NCBI GenBank assembly: GCA_016219645.1
Contig: JACRLR010000052.1
Coordinates: 62,001 to 126,000, forward strand
Reading direction: 5' to 3'
Length of the DNA: 64,000 nucleotides
Origin: Nitrospirota bacterium
GTDB taxonomy: Bacteria > Nitrospirota > Nitrospiria > Nitrospirales > Nitrospiraceae
Of this stretch, positions 26,138 to 36,209 are shown in pieces. The translations under genes were made by a program, and so were the position numbers. The notes under the pieces are model-generated. The model saw only the letters and a program-made list of their open reading frames with translations. It ran no database searches and was not told where the DNA came from. Within the stretch, counting starts at the first letter, position 1. Every line of letters starts with the position of its first letter.

Positions 26138-27208
26138 TCACCTTCCGGCTCCGAAACGGCACTGTCCCTGATCGTAATGTTCCGGCACTTTTGAAACTTC
26201 AAACGGCAGGCCTTCTGTGGCTGCCCGTCGAGTCGGCGCATAGTCTTCTTCCAACCAACGCCTGCGCATCCGCTCCAACCGCCCTGACTCCTCTAATCGA
26301 TACAGCAGGTTATTGAGGAACCATTGCAGCCGTCTGTGTTCTTCAATCGTGACAACGGAGAAGTGTTCCTGCGTCAGGATCAAAGGCGTTCCATCATTCC
26401 GCGTGAGAAGGCGCCAGTCAGGCCAGACGTGCTTCGTCACATAATCGAGGATGGAATGTTTGGATATAATCACATCGATGCTTGGGTCCTTCGTCTCGAC
26501 GGCGGCTGGAAGAGAATCGCATATGAGCAACCGGGTATTCTTAAGATTGGCTTCTGCATAGAGTTGAGAGGTTCTTCCTTTCTGGGCGGTCACGGTCAAG
26601 CCGGATAGCCCTGCTTGGATCGCCCCAAGTGTGTCAGGATTCTCAGCTCGTTTTTGAAACTGCGCCCGGACTCTCTCAGCCACTTCCGGTTTTTGGGTCA
26701 TGGCTCCGATGCCGCCGTTATGAAAATACGGAATTGAATACCATAGGCCTGCAGGTCTTGCACCCGGCACATTCCCGCCGATCGTTGAGACGAAAAGATC
26801 GAGGTGCCCTTCATTCATCTCGATGAAGAGATCACGGAACCGGGTGAGGTGCAATGTAGGAACGACGGGTTTCTGTCCGCCACAATATGCGGTCAGAGCG
26901 TCGGCCACCTCACGGATCAGCTCCACATCGAGGCCTGTGACACGAACCCCTTCATCGGTGAAAACAGCGGGAAATACAAAGGGCCGAAACGGTTCCACGG
27001 AGATTCCCACACGCACCTGCCCTCGCGAGCAAATAGCAGATAGTTCATCGCGCGCAAGAGGTTGTACCAGTTCCACCGCATCGAAGACGAGTCCGCATCC
27101 TTGCAGAAGGTATCCGAGAGCGATCAAGAACAGGACGATGGCTTGTGAGCCCAATTGCTTGAGGCTCCAGACCCTCCCTATGATCGACCTGGATCTGCCG
27201 ACAATCAT
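26138..27208 (-). CDS. Family 3 periplasmic solute-binding lipoprotein
   Basis: A 356-residue protein. The start at 27208 (MIVGRSRSIIGRVW) lies 6 bp after the barrel gene stop; a frame extension upstream overlaps that gene. The hydrophobic stretch IVLFLIALGYLLQGCG ends in a lipobox-like LQGC, so it is probably a lipoprotein. The fold pattern VRVGISVEPFRPF, VTGLDVELIREVADAL and HLDLFVSTIGG is that of amino-acid-type binding proteins. No permease or ATPase partner is adjacent, so it may act as a sensor partner rather than in transport. Confidence 0.8.
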   Translation of the reverse strand: MIVGRSRSIIGRVWSLKQLGSQAIVLFLIALGYLLQGCGLVFDAVELVQPLARDELSAICSRGQVRVGISVEPFRPFVFPAVFTDEGVRVTGLDVELIREVADALTAYCGGQKPVVPTLHLTRFRDLFIEMNEGHLDLFVSTIGGNVPGARPAGLWYSIPYFHNGGIGAMTQKPEVAERVRAQFQKRAENPDTLGAIQAGLSGLTVTAQKGRTSQLYAEANLKNTRLLICDSLPAAVETKDPSIDVIISKHSILDYVTKHVWPDWRLLTRNDGTPLILTQEHFSVVTIEEHRRLQWFLNNLLYRLEESGRLERMRRRWLEEDYAPTRRAATEGLPFEVSKVPEHYDQGQCRFGAGR

Positions 27209-27213
27209 ACTGT

Positions 27214-27870
27214 TTAGAAACGAACTCCAGTAGTAAAGAGCCATTGTTCTGACAAGTTGGATTGACCTTGGAAGTGAATTTCAAGTCGCATGTATTGGAG
27301 CCCTATATCGAGCGAAATTCCCCGAGCCACAGGGAACCGCACTCCCATCTGGCCCCCATAGAGATAGCCTGGGGAATCAGCATCTCGCCCCGGGATCGTT
27401 CCTCCAGCAAGTGCGCCAAGATATGGCACCGCCCGGTCCTCCAGCGGTCCAAAGAGAACATGTCGAATCATCCGATTGATCGGGTAGCCCTTTGGAAAAT
27501 CCAGAATATCAATGAAATTATTCCAGCGAGGATTCAGGTACAAAGAATTTTGATCTGTCGTAAATGTAGGGGTATGCTGACTATAGTATTGATAGACGGT
27601 TCGCACTTCAAGGTTGTCATAGCGAAAGGCTGTGAGGCCGGCCTGGGCGGCAATGACTCTGGTCTCAGGCGCGAACGATCGCTCATTAAACGACACGTCG
27701 AAACTATATGGACGAAGCGGGAAAAACTCTGGGACCGAGTCTCCGGCTACTGCGTAAGACGGAAACGCCGTCACAAATATAACAATGCCGCCTGCCGCAG
27801 CTGCGAGGGGTGGAAATCGCCGGATGCATGTTCGCAGCCACTCCCTGCTGTTGTTAGATAATCTCCACAT
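27214..27870 (-). CDS. Outer-membrane beta-barrel, acyloxyacyl hydrolase (PagL)-like
   Basis: A 218-residue protein with an uncleaved-looking N-terminal arginine stretch, then a signal helix (LAAAAGGIVIFVTAFPSYAV). It ends in an outer-membrane type C-terminus (EQWLFTTGVRF, terminal Phe). PYLGALAGGTIPG and LDIGLQYMRLEIHFQGQSNL recall PagL-type lipid A deacylases and other 8-strand barrels; a His/Ser pair could be catalytic but is not certain. It is first in the operon with the solute-binding lipoprotein and the DUF3365 protein. The upstream 230 bp hold no gene. Confidence 0.65.
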   Translation of the reverse strand: MWRLSNNSREWLRTCIRRFPPLAAAAGGIVIFVTAFPSYAVAGDSVPEFFPLRPYSFDVSFNERSFAPETRVIAAQAGLTAFRYDNLEVRTVYQYYSQHTPTFTTDQNSLYLNPRWNNFIDILDFPKGYPINRMIRHVLFGPLEDRAVPYLGALAGGTIPGRDADSPGYLYGGQMGVRFPVARGISLDIGLQYMRLEIHFQGQSNLSEQWLFTTGVRF

Positions 27871-28101
27871 TGAATTCTTTTCAACGATATACCGCCGGAC
27901 GCCCCATCAGCAAGGTTCGCTTCTGAGCGCATGCTGTTAACCCGCATTATTCACGAGCGCTTCTGTTGCAATCGCCAATGTTCAGTTTTTCCCTCTAGCC
28001 CCTCGCCTCGTACCCCTCGCCTGGCTTGTTGGCACGATTTCTCGACGAACCGTCATGAATTGTGCGGCCTGGGTATTCAGCGAAGGAGAATAATTCATTC
28101 G

Positions 28102-29538
28102 TTAGTTCCGGCGCATCTTATTGATCAGAATGTTCAGCGTCGTGGCACCTAGAATATTGCCCAAGACCAGCGGCACGGCCCACAACTGCCACCAGGGGGC
28201 ATTGGGTGAAACGGCATAGGTCCGCGGCCAGGCGATATTGACGAATTCAAACAGCGACCAGATAAAGGCCATTGCATTGATCACCAATCCCCAGGCACCC
28301 AACTTCAGCTCCCCCAGCGCAGGGTTCCAGCGTCCCGTCAGGCGAGTATAAAGCCCGACCCCGGTGGTCATAGCGAACATGGCATACAGCCCGCCTGTAC
28401 CGAACGCGATCACCGTGGCCACTGCTCCATCGTTCAGCCCGAACAGCAATCCGAGCCCAGCCAGCAGTACCACGCAGATCACCGCATTACGCGGAATCTT
28501 GGAGCCCGTCACCCGGCTGAACACCATAGGCATGTTGCCCTCGCGGGCCATGGAGTACACAATGCGCGACGTGTATTGCACCATGGATGCCCCGCAGGCC
28601 AGGAACGCGATCATCACGATCGCCAGAAAAGGTGATTCAGCCCAGGCTCCAAAGTTACTGGCGATGACAGGTGTGACGGGATCTGACGTGGCGCTCGTAT
28701 GGACCAATGTGTCTCGATTGAAGCTCAAGGTCAGGGCGGCGGAGTTGAAGAGCACCACCCCTCCCACCATACAGAGAGACAAGAAGATTGCGCGTGGAAC
28801 CATCCGTTTGGGGTTATGAGTTTCTTCGGCGATCGTGGAGCACGCATCGAAGCCGATGAAGGCCCAACCAGAAATGGCGAGCGCCGCCAGAAATGCAGCT
28901 GTCTGGCTGGGTGCGGTGCCCGTTCCTAGGTGCTGGAATAGCTCGGAAAAAGAATGCTGTCTAAAAAAAAGAAACAGCAGCAGTGCCACGCCGAACGAAC
29001 CGATGATTTCCGCATACACACCCAAGGAAATAACGAGCTTAAACACATTCACGTGAGACAGGTTGAGGAGCGTGCAGAGCAACAAAAACACGACGCCCCA
29101 TATGACTAAGGTGAGCCCTCCTTCACTCTCAAACCCGAAAAACAGCGCAAGCCACACCCCGCCGGTATAGGCGGTCGTGGTGAGCATGGCAATCGTGGAA
29201 CTGACGTAGATGACTCCGGCATACTTCCCGGTGGTGGCGCCTCCGAGCTGCCGTGCCCACTTGTATGCGCCCCCCGCAATCGGAATCTGCGAGGACAGCT
29301 CAGCATAGACGGTTGCTACCAACATCTGCATCACCAGACAGAGCGCCAGGGCACCGAACCAACCGCCTCCCGTCACCACTGTCTGCACGCCAATGATGGC
29401 ATAGAGTCCCGCCACCGGTGAAACGGTTGCGAAGCCGATCGTCAGGCTATTCCAGAGAGTCAGACTGCGATTGAGCGTCGTCGCCGGAGGCGTGGCAGTT
29501 GCAGAAGGGGGCGTATCCTGACTCACTGTGGTTGACAT
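28102..29538 (-). CDS. APC-superfamily amino acid/amine permease
   Basis: An inner-membrane transporter of 478 residues with about 12 helices. The first helix has the APC substrate motif (TIGFATVSPVAGLYAIIGVQ), and AELSSQIPIAGGAYKWARQL and GWAFIGFDACSTIAEETHNP are the classic helix 2-3 and helix 6-7 signatures. This subgroup includes choline, GABA, ethanolamine and cationic amine permeases; the substrate cannot be read off. It lies downstream of glnA in the same orientation and 3 kb from the guanidinase gene, so a nitrogenous substrate is plausible. A family D repeat separates it from glnA. Confidence 0.87.
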   Translation of the reverse strand: MSTTVSQDTPPSATATPPATTLNRSLTLWNSLTIGFATVSPVAGLYAIIGVQTVVTGGGWFGALALCLVMQMLVATVYAELSSQIPIAGGAYKWARQLGGATTGKYAGVIYVSSTIAMLTTTAYTGGVWLALFFGFESEGGLTLVIWGVVFLLLCTLLNLSHVNVFKLVISLGVYAEIIGSFGVALLLFLFFRQHSFSELFQHLGTGTAPSQTAAFLAALAISGWAFIGFDACSTIAEETHNPKRMVPRAIFLSLCMVGGVVLFNSAALTLSFNRDTLVHTSATSDPVTPVIASNFGAWAESPFLAIVMIAFLACGASMVQYTSRIVYSMAREGNMPMVFSRVTGSKIPRNAVICVVLLAGLGLLFGLNDGAVATVIAFGTGGLYAMFAMTTGVGLYTRLTGRWNPALGELKLGAWGLVINAMAFIWSLFEFVNIAWPRTYAVSPNAPWWQLWAVPLVLGNILGATTLNILINKMRRN

Positions 29539-29547
29539 GACACTGCT

Positions 29548-29664
29548 CGTTTGTTTGGTTTATTTGGTTTGTTTGGTTGATCTGGTTCAATCAACGGGAA
29601 AAGCCCTGTGCACAAAATAAACAAAACAAACCAAATAAACCAGATAAACCAAATCAACCAAAAA
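29548..29664. repeat. Strand-asymmetric inverted repeat, family D, copy 2 (glnA-permease junction)
   Basis: TTTGTTTGGTTTATTTGGTT...TGGTTGATCTGGTT on the left pairs with AAACAAAACAAACCAAATAA...AAATCAACCAAA on the right. One strand of each arm is almost free of A and C. After it, CAACCTTAACCTGAGCC (29704) is a heptamer fragment like that at 17195. Confidence 0.75.
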
Positions 29665-29738
29665 AAAGCGTCCGCCTCCCAGCCCGAGAGACGGACGCCC
29701 CGCTCAACCTTAACCTGAGCCTCAGCCTACATCAAGTC

Positions 29739-31148
29739 CTACGCATCATAATACAACACGTACTCGTACGGATGGGGGCGCAACCGCATGGGGTCGACTT
29801 CCCTGGTGCGTTTGTAGTTGATCCAGGCCTCGATCAGATCCTTGCTGAAGACCCCGCCCTTGAGCAGAAACTGATGGTCCTGCTCCAGACTTCGCAACGC
29901 TTCATCCAGGCTGCCAGGCATCGTGCGGATCTTCGCCGCTTCCTCCGGCTCGAGATCGTACAGATCCTTCTCCGCTGGTTCACCGGGGTTGATCTTGTTT
30001 TCGATTCCGTCCAACCCTGCCATCAGCATGGCTGGAAAGGCCAGGTAGGGATTGGCGGTCGGGTCGGGAAAGCGCACCTCGATCCGCTTGGCCTTCGGGC
30101 TGGGAGAGTACATGGGAATCCGGACTCCAGCCGATCGATTCCGGCTGGAATAGGCCAGCAGGACCGGCGCTTCAAATCCAGGCGTCAATCGCTTGTAGGA
30201 GTTGGTGGTCGGATTGGTGAAGGCCGCCAGGGCCGGCGCGTGCTTCAGAATGCCGCCGATATAATAGAGACAGAGTTGCGAGATACCGGCATACTCCTTC
30301 CCCGCAAACAGAGGCTTCCCGTCTTTCCAGATGCTCTGGTGCGTATGCATGCCGGTACCGTTATCTCCGAAGATCGGCTTGGGCATGAAGGTGACGGTCT
30401 TGCCATGGCGGCGGGCCACATTCTTGACGATGTACTTGTACATCATCAACTTGTCAGCCGTCTTGACCAGCGAGTCGAAGCGCATATCGATTTCCGCCTG
30501 GCCCGCCGTCGCAGTCTCGTGGTGGTGCTTTTCAATGTAAATCCCGGCCTTTTGCATCTCCAGGACCATCTCGCTGCGTATATCCTGTTGCGTATCGGTC
30601 GGCGGGACTGGAAAGTACCCTTCCTTGTGACGGATCTTTCCGCCCAGATTATGACCTTCCTGCCCGATGTTCCAGGCGCCTTCTTCGGAATCGATATGGT
30701 AGAAACCGCTGTGGCCGGTCTGATCATATCTGACCTGATCAAAAATGAAGAATTCCGCTTCGGGCCCCCAATAGGACGTATCGCCGATCTTCGTGCTCTG
30801 GAGATATTTCTCCGCCTTCTGCGCCACAAACCGTGGATCGCGGTCGTAGGGCTCGCGCGTAATCGGATCGAGCACGTTACCGACAAGGCTCAATGTCGGA
30901 ACCGCACAAAAGGGATCGAGACTGGCCGTGGTCGGATCCGGCACCATCAGCAGGTCGCTGTCGTTGATCGCCTTCCAGCCTCGGATCGATGAACCGTCCA
31001 GTCCGGATCCGTCCTTGAACAACCCTTCAGTCAGTTCTTCTATCGGGATTGAGAAGTGCTGCCAGGTGCCGAGCAAGTCTACAAACTTCAAATCCACGAC
31101 CTGAGCTTTATGCTTCTTCGCAAACTCCGATACCTCGCGGGGATTCAT
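29739..31148 (-). CDS. glnA: Glutamine synthetase, type I (GSI-beta)
   Basis: GlnA makes glutamine from glutamate, ammonium and ATP as a dodecamer. The start is at [20 protein letters not shown] (31148), 469 residues. Key segments are the D50 loop [13 protein letters not shown], the metal-site [11 protein letters not shown], the [22 protein letters not shown] site, and the adenylylation loop [11 protein letters not shown] near residue 396, whose Tyr is the GlnE target. Having the Tyr, with GlnE-like genes nearby, argues for covalent control. It follows glnD in the amtB-glnB-glnD-glnA series. Confidence 0.97.
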   Translation of the reverse strand: MNPREVSEFAKKHKAQVVDLKFVDLLGTWQHFSIPIEELTEGLFKDGSGLDGSSIRGWKAINDSDLLMVPDPTTASLDPFCAVPTLSLVGNVLDPITREPYDRDPRFVAQKAEKYLQSTKIGDTSYWGPEAEFFIFDQVRYDQTGHSGFYHIDSEEGAWNIGQEGHNLGGKIRHKEGYFPVPPTDTQQDIRSEMVLEMQKAGIYIEKHHHETATAGQAEIDMRFDSLVKTADKLMMYKYIVKNVARRHGKTVTFMPKPIFGDNGTGMHTHQSIWKDGKPLFAGKEYAGISQLCLYYIGGILKHAPALAAFTNPTTNSYKRLTPGFEAPVLLAYSSRNRSAGVRIPMYSPSPKAKRIEVRFPDPTANPYLAFPAMLMAGLDGIENKINPGEPAEKDLYDLEPEEAAKIRTMPGSLDEALRSLEQDHQFLLKGGVFSKDLIEAWINYKRTREVDPMRLRPHPYEYVLYYDA

Positions 31149-31177
31149 TCCAACCAACCCTCCATGTCAGCTTCGAT

Positions 31178-33931
31178 TTAAGATGCGGATACTGCTCCTA
31201 CGCTCTCTGCTGTGCCGGCCTGCCGGTCCATAAACAGATCGACATCCTCCTTGATAGTCTCGCGGATCGCCTCCAGCCGGCTGTGGTCCTCGATCTTGGC
31301 TCCCTGCTGGTCCGTCACGTAGAACACATCCGCCACCTGATGTTTACCGATCGTGCGCAAGGACTGTTTGATATCGTCATCGATTCTCGTCGAGATCCGG
31401 GCCGCTTGAACCGACAGGCCGAGCTGAAAAATGCTGCGGGTGATGGCATACAACAATCCTTGCGTATCGTCGGCAAACACATCGACGATCGTGGACCGAT
31501 CGCAGGTTTCATTATCGACCTTCACCTCGGTCGCATGGCGACCGGCAGACAGAGGGCTCACGGAGGACAATCGGGTATGTCGGCTCATCACCCGCTCGAC
31601 CTCCTCCTCTCCCTTCAGCACATGGATAATCGCCTCTGCGATGGAAGCCCCGCGCTCCTCCGGAGGAGCGCCCTCAAAATCAGGATCGGATGCCTGGAAG
31701 GTATTCACCACAACTCCGTCTTCCCGGGTGGTGATCTGGGCGTCTACGATCTGAAGCCCATGAGCCGCCATCACGCCGGCAATTTTGAACACGATGCCGG
31801 GAGTGATGTTATCGTGAGTAATGACCGTGTATTCGCAGACACCCAGTTCCTCATTGAAGCGATCCTCAACTATCACATCCCCTGCCTGCAGCTTTCTGAT
31901 CGCCTTCAGATGGGCCACGATCCGCTTCAGAGGCGTCCCATACAGATACCGCATTGGAAACTGGCTCAATTGCAGCTCGATCCAGTCGATCCCCGCTTCC
32001 GCTGTGTCTGTGAATTCGCTGGCTACCTCGCCGGCCAGTTGCTTCAGATGGTCTGAATCGTCCGTGTGGGCCTGCTCGCCCGAGACCACCGGCAGCGTAC
32101 GCAGATAGAGTTCGGTGAGCAAGGACTCCTTCCACTTGGTCATGACGCCAGGCCCTACTGCCGCAATGTCGGCAACGGTGAGAGCCAACAACTTTCGAAG
32201 GACCTCCGGCGTCCCCACCGCCTTGGCGAAAGGCACGAGCACCTTCTCATCGTACGGATCGCGCCGGAAAGCCGTGTGGGACATTAGTAAGTGCCGGTGC
32301 ACAAGAAAGACCAGCGTCCTGGTTTCCTGGGGATCACACCCCAGCCGCGCCGCCGTCTCCTCGGCAATCACCTTGCCCACTTCGCAATGATCTTCCTTCC
32401 GCCCCTTCCCCAGATCATGCAACAGGATTGCCAGGTGCAACAGATCCTTCCTCCTGATCTCCTGGTAGACGGACCCGATGATACCGGACTGCAGGGCGAG
32501 CGCTTCCGCCCTGGCCACTGCCCGCAGGGTATGTTCATCCACCGTGTACTTGTGATCCTGGTTAAACTGCATCAGGCCACGGAGCGTGGCAAAAACCGGG
32601 ATCACCTTCTCCAACAGGTGGACCCTGTGCATCGCCTCAAGCGTAGCGGCCACGGCTTCCGGTCCGGCGAGAATTTTCAGAAAGACCCGGCTGACCTCCG
32701 GCGTCCGGAAGGCCTCACTCGACACACTATCCATATGACTATGAATCTCATCCAGCAGGCCGGTATCGATCTTGAGACGCCGCGACCGCGCCAGGTCAAA
32801 CAACTGGAGGAGCAAGGCAGGACTATCCAGGACCCGAGCCCGCAGCTCAGAGGGAACCGTCAGCTGGCGGCCGGTCACCACAAAATAGCCTTCTACCATA
32901 TTCGCGGCCGGCAGGGCGCCGGACGGTCTGCGCTTCGCAGACACGGCCCGGCAACGGTCGATAAACCGGATCAAGGTTTCATGCAGCCCCATCGTATGCC
33001 GGTAATACTGCTGCATGAACTGCTCCACTCCGAGAAGGTGGGGCTGATCCTGGAATCCGTAGAGGGAAGCCAACCGGACTTGCTCGTCGAACGACAGAAT
33101 TTCCTCCGCCCGCCCTGCTTCAAGATGCAGAAAGGCCCGGACGCGCCATATAAAATCACGGGCTTCGGTCAGCGAAAGAAGGTCCTGTCGGGAGAGGAAG
33201 CCACGATCCGCCAAATCCTGTAGCGTCGCGGCTTGAAACCGCGCCATCCCGGCCCACCGGAGCAGATGGAAATCCCGTATCCCGCCTTTGCTTTTCTTGA
33301 CGTTGGGCTCCAGGAGATAGACCGTCTGCCCGAACTTCTCATATTCACGGCGACGCTCTTCTACCTTTTGCTCGATAAATTGCCCTCTCCCACGGCCGAC
33401 CACTTCCTTCGCATAGCGGCGATTGAACTCCTGGAACAGGTGCGGGCTTCCCGCCATAAATCTGGCCGACATCATGGCAGTGCGAATCGTCAGGTCCTTC
33501 CCGGCCATATCGATGCAATCGTCGATCGTCCTCATACTGTGGCCGACCTGAAAGCCGAGATCCCACAAATAATGCAGCACCTCGCGGAACAGAGTCTGCG
33601 CCGTCTCCCCCGCCTCCTCGCGAAAGAGGAACATCACATCGATGTCCGAATAGGGAGCCAACTCCCGGAAACCATAACCTCCAAGCGCCACCAGACAACA
33701 GTGCTGGGTTCCCGCGGCCTGCGCCCCTTCCCCGGCCTGTCGCATGGCATTCTTGTACTTGCCGATGATCAGCCCGTCCACGAACTCCGTCAGGGCCGCC
33801 ATAACTTCTGCCCCGGAGCCCCCATCCAATAACCGCTGCCGGAGGGCCTGCCGCTTCCCGGCCAGGGCGGAGGCCGGCGTGGCCTCCGCCCCATGCAAGA
33901 GTCCTGGCTGAGTCCTGTTATCTGATTCCAT
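31178..33931 (-). CDS. glnD: Bifunctional [PII] uridylyltransferase / uridylyl-removing enzyme
   Basis: GlnD senses glutamine and adds UMP to PII when glutamine is low, removing it when high. The start is MESDNRTQPGLLHG (33931), 917 residues. Domains in order: nucleotidyltransferase (ALGGYGFRELAPYSDIDVMF), linker (GGIRDFHLLRWAGMARF), HD phosphohydrolase (LAILLHDLGKGRKEDHCEVG), and two C-terminal ACT domains (YTVITHDNITPGIVFKIAGV; STIVDVFADDTQGLLYAITR). All catalytic signatures are intact. Upstream in-frame codons come from a repeat and are not GlnD sequence. Confidence 0.97.
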   Translation of the reverse strand: MESDNRTQPGLLHGAEATPASALAGKRQALRQRLLDGGSGAEVMAALTEFVDGLIIGKYKNAMRQAGEGAQAAGTQHCCLVALGGYGFRELAPYSDIDVMFLFREEAGETAQTLFREVLHYLWDLGFQVGHSMRTIDDCIDMAGKDLTIRTAMMSARFMAGSPHLFQEFNRRYAKEVVGRGRGQFIEQKVEERRREYEKFGQTVYLLEPNVKKSKGGIRDFHLLRWAGMARFQAATLQDLADRGFLSRQDLLSLTEARDFIWRVRAFLHLEAGRAEEILSFDEQVRLASLYGFQDQPHLLGVEQFMQQYYRHTMGLHETLIRFIDRCRAVSAKRRPSGALPAANMVEGYFVVTGRQLTVPSELRARVLDSPALLLQLFDLARSRRLKIDTGLLDEIHSHMDSVSSEAFRTPEVSRVFLKILAGPEAVAATLEAMHRVHLLEKVIPVFATLRGLMQFNQDHKYTVDEHTLRAVARAEALALQSGIIGSVYQEIRRKDLLHLAILLHDLGKGRKEDHCEVGKVIAEETAARLGCDPQETRTLVFLVHRHLLMSHTAFRRDPYDEKVLVPFAKAVGTPEVLRKLLALTVADIAAVGPGVMTKWKESLLTELYLRTLPVVSGEQAHTDDSDHLKQLAGEVASEFTDTAEAGIDWIELQLSQFPMRYLYGTPLKRIVAHLKAIRKLQAGDVIVEDRFNEELGVCEYTVITHDNITPGIVFKIAGVMAAHGLQIVDAQITTREDGVVVNTFQASDPDFEGAPPEERGASIAEAIIHVLKGEEEVERVMSRHTRLSSVSPLSAGRHATEVKVDNETCDRSTIVDVFADDTQGLLYAITRSIFQLGLSVQAARISTRIDDDIKQSLRTIGKHQVADVFYVTDQQGAKIEDHSRLEAIRETIKEDVDLFMDRQAGTAESVGAVSAS

Positions 33932-33971
33932 CGTCACAACGCGCGCATTTCCCTCTCGCCTGTCAAAATCA

Positions 33972-34018
33972 GGGACTGGCACCCCCCCTTAGCCACGCGA
34001 CGGGGGGAGCCAGTCCCC
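33972..34018. repeat. Palindrome, family E, copy 1 (glnB-glnD junction)
   Basis: GGGACTGGCACCCCCCC pairs with GGGGGGAGCCAGTCCC around an 11-13-nt loop. It shares the GGGGACWGGC motif with the two palindromes inside ureD. Such motifs resemble REP elements associated with IS200-like RAYT transposases; no transposase gene is in the window. Confidence 0.75.
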
Positions 34019-34020
34019 GG

Positions 34021-34455
<435 letters not shown>

Positions 34456-34458
34456 TTA

Positions 34459-35823
34459 TTATACGTGATAGGCTTTCTCACCGTGCTGACTGGTATCCAA
34501 GCCTTCCTGCTCCTCATCTCCCGTCACACGCATACCGAAGATGGCATCGAGGATCTTGAGAATGATCCAGGTGCAGATCCCCGTATAGGCCGCCACAGCA
34601 CCCACCATCACGAGCTGCGCTCCCATGAGAGAGAAGCCACCGCCGTAGAACAGCCCATCGGCCGCAGAGCCCATCGCCTTTGAATTGAACAACCCGCCGA
34701 GGATGCAGCCGGTCGCTCCGCCGACACCGTGAACCCCCACGACATCCAACGCATCATCGTAACCACACGCGCTCTTCACGAAGACCACGCAGATATAGCA
34801 GATAATCGCCGCGCAGCACCCGACGATGAACGCCGGGAACAGGGAGACATACCCTGCAACAGGGGTAATGGTGGCCAGCCCCGCGATGGTTCCCGTGGCC
34901 GTGCCGAGCGCGGTGGGCTTGCCGCGATGGGCCCATTCGATCAACATCCACAACACCGTCGCAGTCGAGGCGGCGATGTGGGTCGCCACGAAGGCGCCGA
35001 CCGCCTGGCCATTCGCCCCCAGCGAACTGCCGGCGTTGAACCCGAACCAGCCGAACCAGAGGAGACCTGCTCCTAATACCGTGAGGGGAAGGTTATGAGG
35101 TGGCATTGGAGTGGTCGGGTAGCCTTTTCGTTTTCCCAACATAATGCAGGCAACCAGCGCAGCCATGCCGCACGTGACGTGCACGACCGTGCCTCCGGCA
35201 AAGTCTAAGGCTCCCATCGCTCCAAGCCAGCCCCCGCCCCAGACCCAATGGGCCACAGGGTAGTAGACCACCACGGACCAAATACCGAGAAACCAGAGCA
35301 TCGTAGAAAACCTGATACGTTCCGCAAGGGCCCCTGTGATCAGGGCCGGAGTAATGGCAGCGAACATGAGTTGGAAGACCATAAAGAGTTCGTGTGGAAT
35401 CGTGGTGCCGTAGGTCGGACTGGGATCGGCGCCGACCCCATTCAACATGAAATGATCAAGGTTTCCGATAACCCCTCCCACATCCGGGCCGAAGGATAGG
35501 CTGTACCCGAACACCACCCAAGCCATACTGCCCAGGCAGAGACAGATAAAGCTATGTAAGAGGGTGCTCAGGATGTTTTTTTGCCTGGTGAGTCCTCCGT
35601 AGAAGAGGGCCAATCCCGGCAGGGTCATCAACATGACCAGCGCCGAAGAGACGAGAATCCATGCCGTGTCCCCCGGATCAGCCTTCAGCGCGGCCGGAGC
35701 CTCAGCTGCAGCCTCCTCCGCAGCGACACCTGGCACATTGAGAGCCGTCCATCCTGCCACCATGACAAGGCAGATCAGAAGGACCGGCAGAATCTTCATC
35801 GATTTACTCATAGCCGATAGCAT
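34459..35823 (-). CDS. amtB: Ammonium transporter AmtB
   Basis: A trimeric membrane channel/transporter for ammonium. It has 454 residues with a cleavable signal (ILPVLLICLVMVAGWTALNV...GVAAEE), then 11 helices. Family motifs are MTLPGLALFYGGLTRQKN, the DFAGGTVVHVTCGMAALVAC segment with the first pore His, and VGVHGVGGATGCILGGL with the second. The cytoplasmic tail MRVTGDEEQEGLDTSQHGEK is the PII-contact region. An AAGGA precedes the ATG. It is followed by glnB, the usual amtB-PII pairing in reversed order. Confidence 0.96.
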   Translation of the reverse strand: MLSAMSKSMKILPVLLICLVMVAGWTALNVPGVAAEEAAAEAPAALKADPGDTAWILVSSALVMLMTLPGLALFYGGLTRQKNILSTLLHSFICLCLGSMAWVVFGYSLSFGPDVGGVIGNLDHFMLNGVGADPSPTYGTTIPHELFMVFQLMFAAITPALITGALAERIRFSTMLWFLGIWSVVVYYPVAHWVWGGGWLGAMGALDFAGGTVVHVTCGMAALVACIMLGKRKGYPTTPMPPHNLPLTVLGAGLLWFGWFGFNAGSSLGANGQAVGAFVATHIAASTATVLWMLIEWAHRGKPTALGTATGTIAGLATITPVAGYVSLFPAFIVGCCAAIICYICVVFVKSACGYDDALDVVGVHGVGGATGCILGGLFNSKAMGSAADGLFYGGGFSLMGAQLVMVGAVAAYTGICTWIILKILDAIFGMRVTGDEEQEGLDTSQHGEKAYHV

Positions 35824-36117
35824 AATTGCATCCTTTCATCTCCTGGTCAGGACGAGGTTGTCATTGACCATCGTCACATTGTTCTGAGCGGCTCTCAGAA
35901 GCTGTCTCACGCGACCCCCCGAATGCAGGAGGACAGGCCCCTCTCTCGAAGCCCACCCTGCTTCATCTGCTCTCTCTGTCTCTGTCGAGGGATCGGCCTA
36001 TCCGATTGGACTAATACACCAGCGGTTCTGACGACTGTTCTTTGCACGAGATCACCCTCAATCCCGCACAGGCTGTCCTGCGCCTATCCGGACAAGAGGT
36101 CGGTACCCTTATCGTGA

Positions 36118-36147
36118 GCGCCTCCGTGGCCCATGCCACGGAGGCGC
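36118..36147 (-). terminator. Strong hairpin between the porin gene and amtB
   Basis: GCGCCTCCGTGG pairs with CCACGGAGGCGC around a 6-nt loop, 60 bp after the porin stop. It probably ends or trims the porin transcript. The rest of 35824-36209 shows no gene and no convincing sigma-54 site. Confidence 0.6.
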
Positions 36148-36209
36148 CTCAACCGAGATCAGCACAGATGCTCTACTTCAACGTTCAACTGACTTCCGTA
36201 TCCCTCCGC

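Noticed and set aside
35824-36000. Sigma-54 promoter upstream of amtB
   Set aside because: The best match on the minus strand (GG...TGCA near 35930) has 11 rather than 10 bases between GG and GC.
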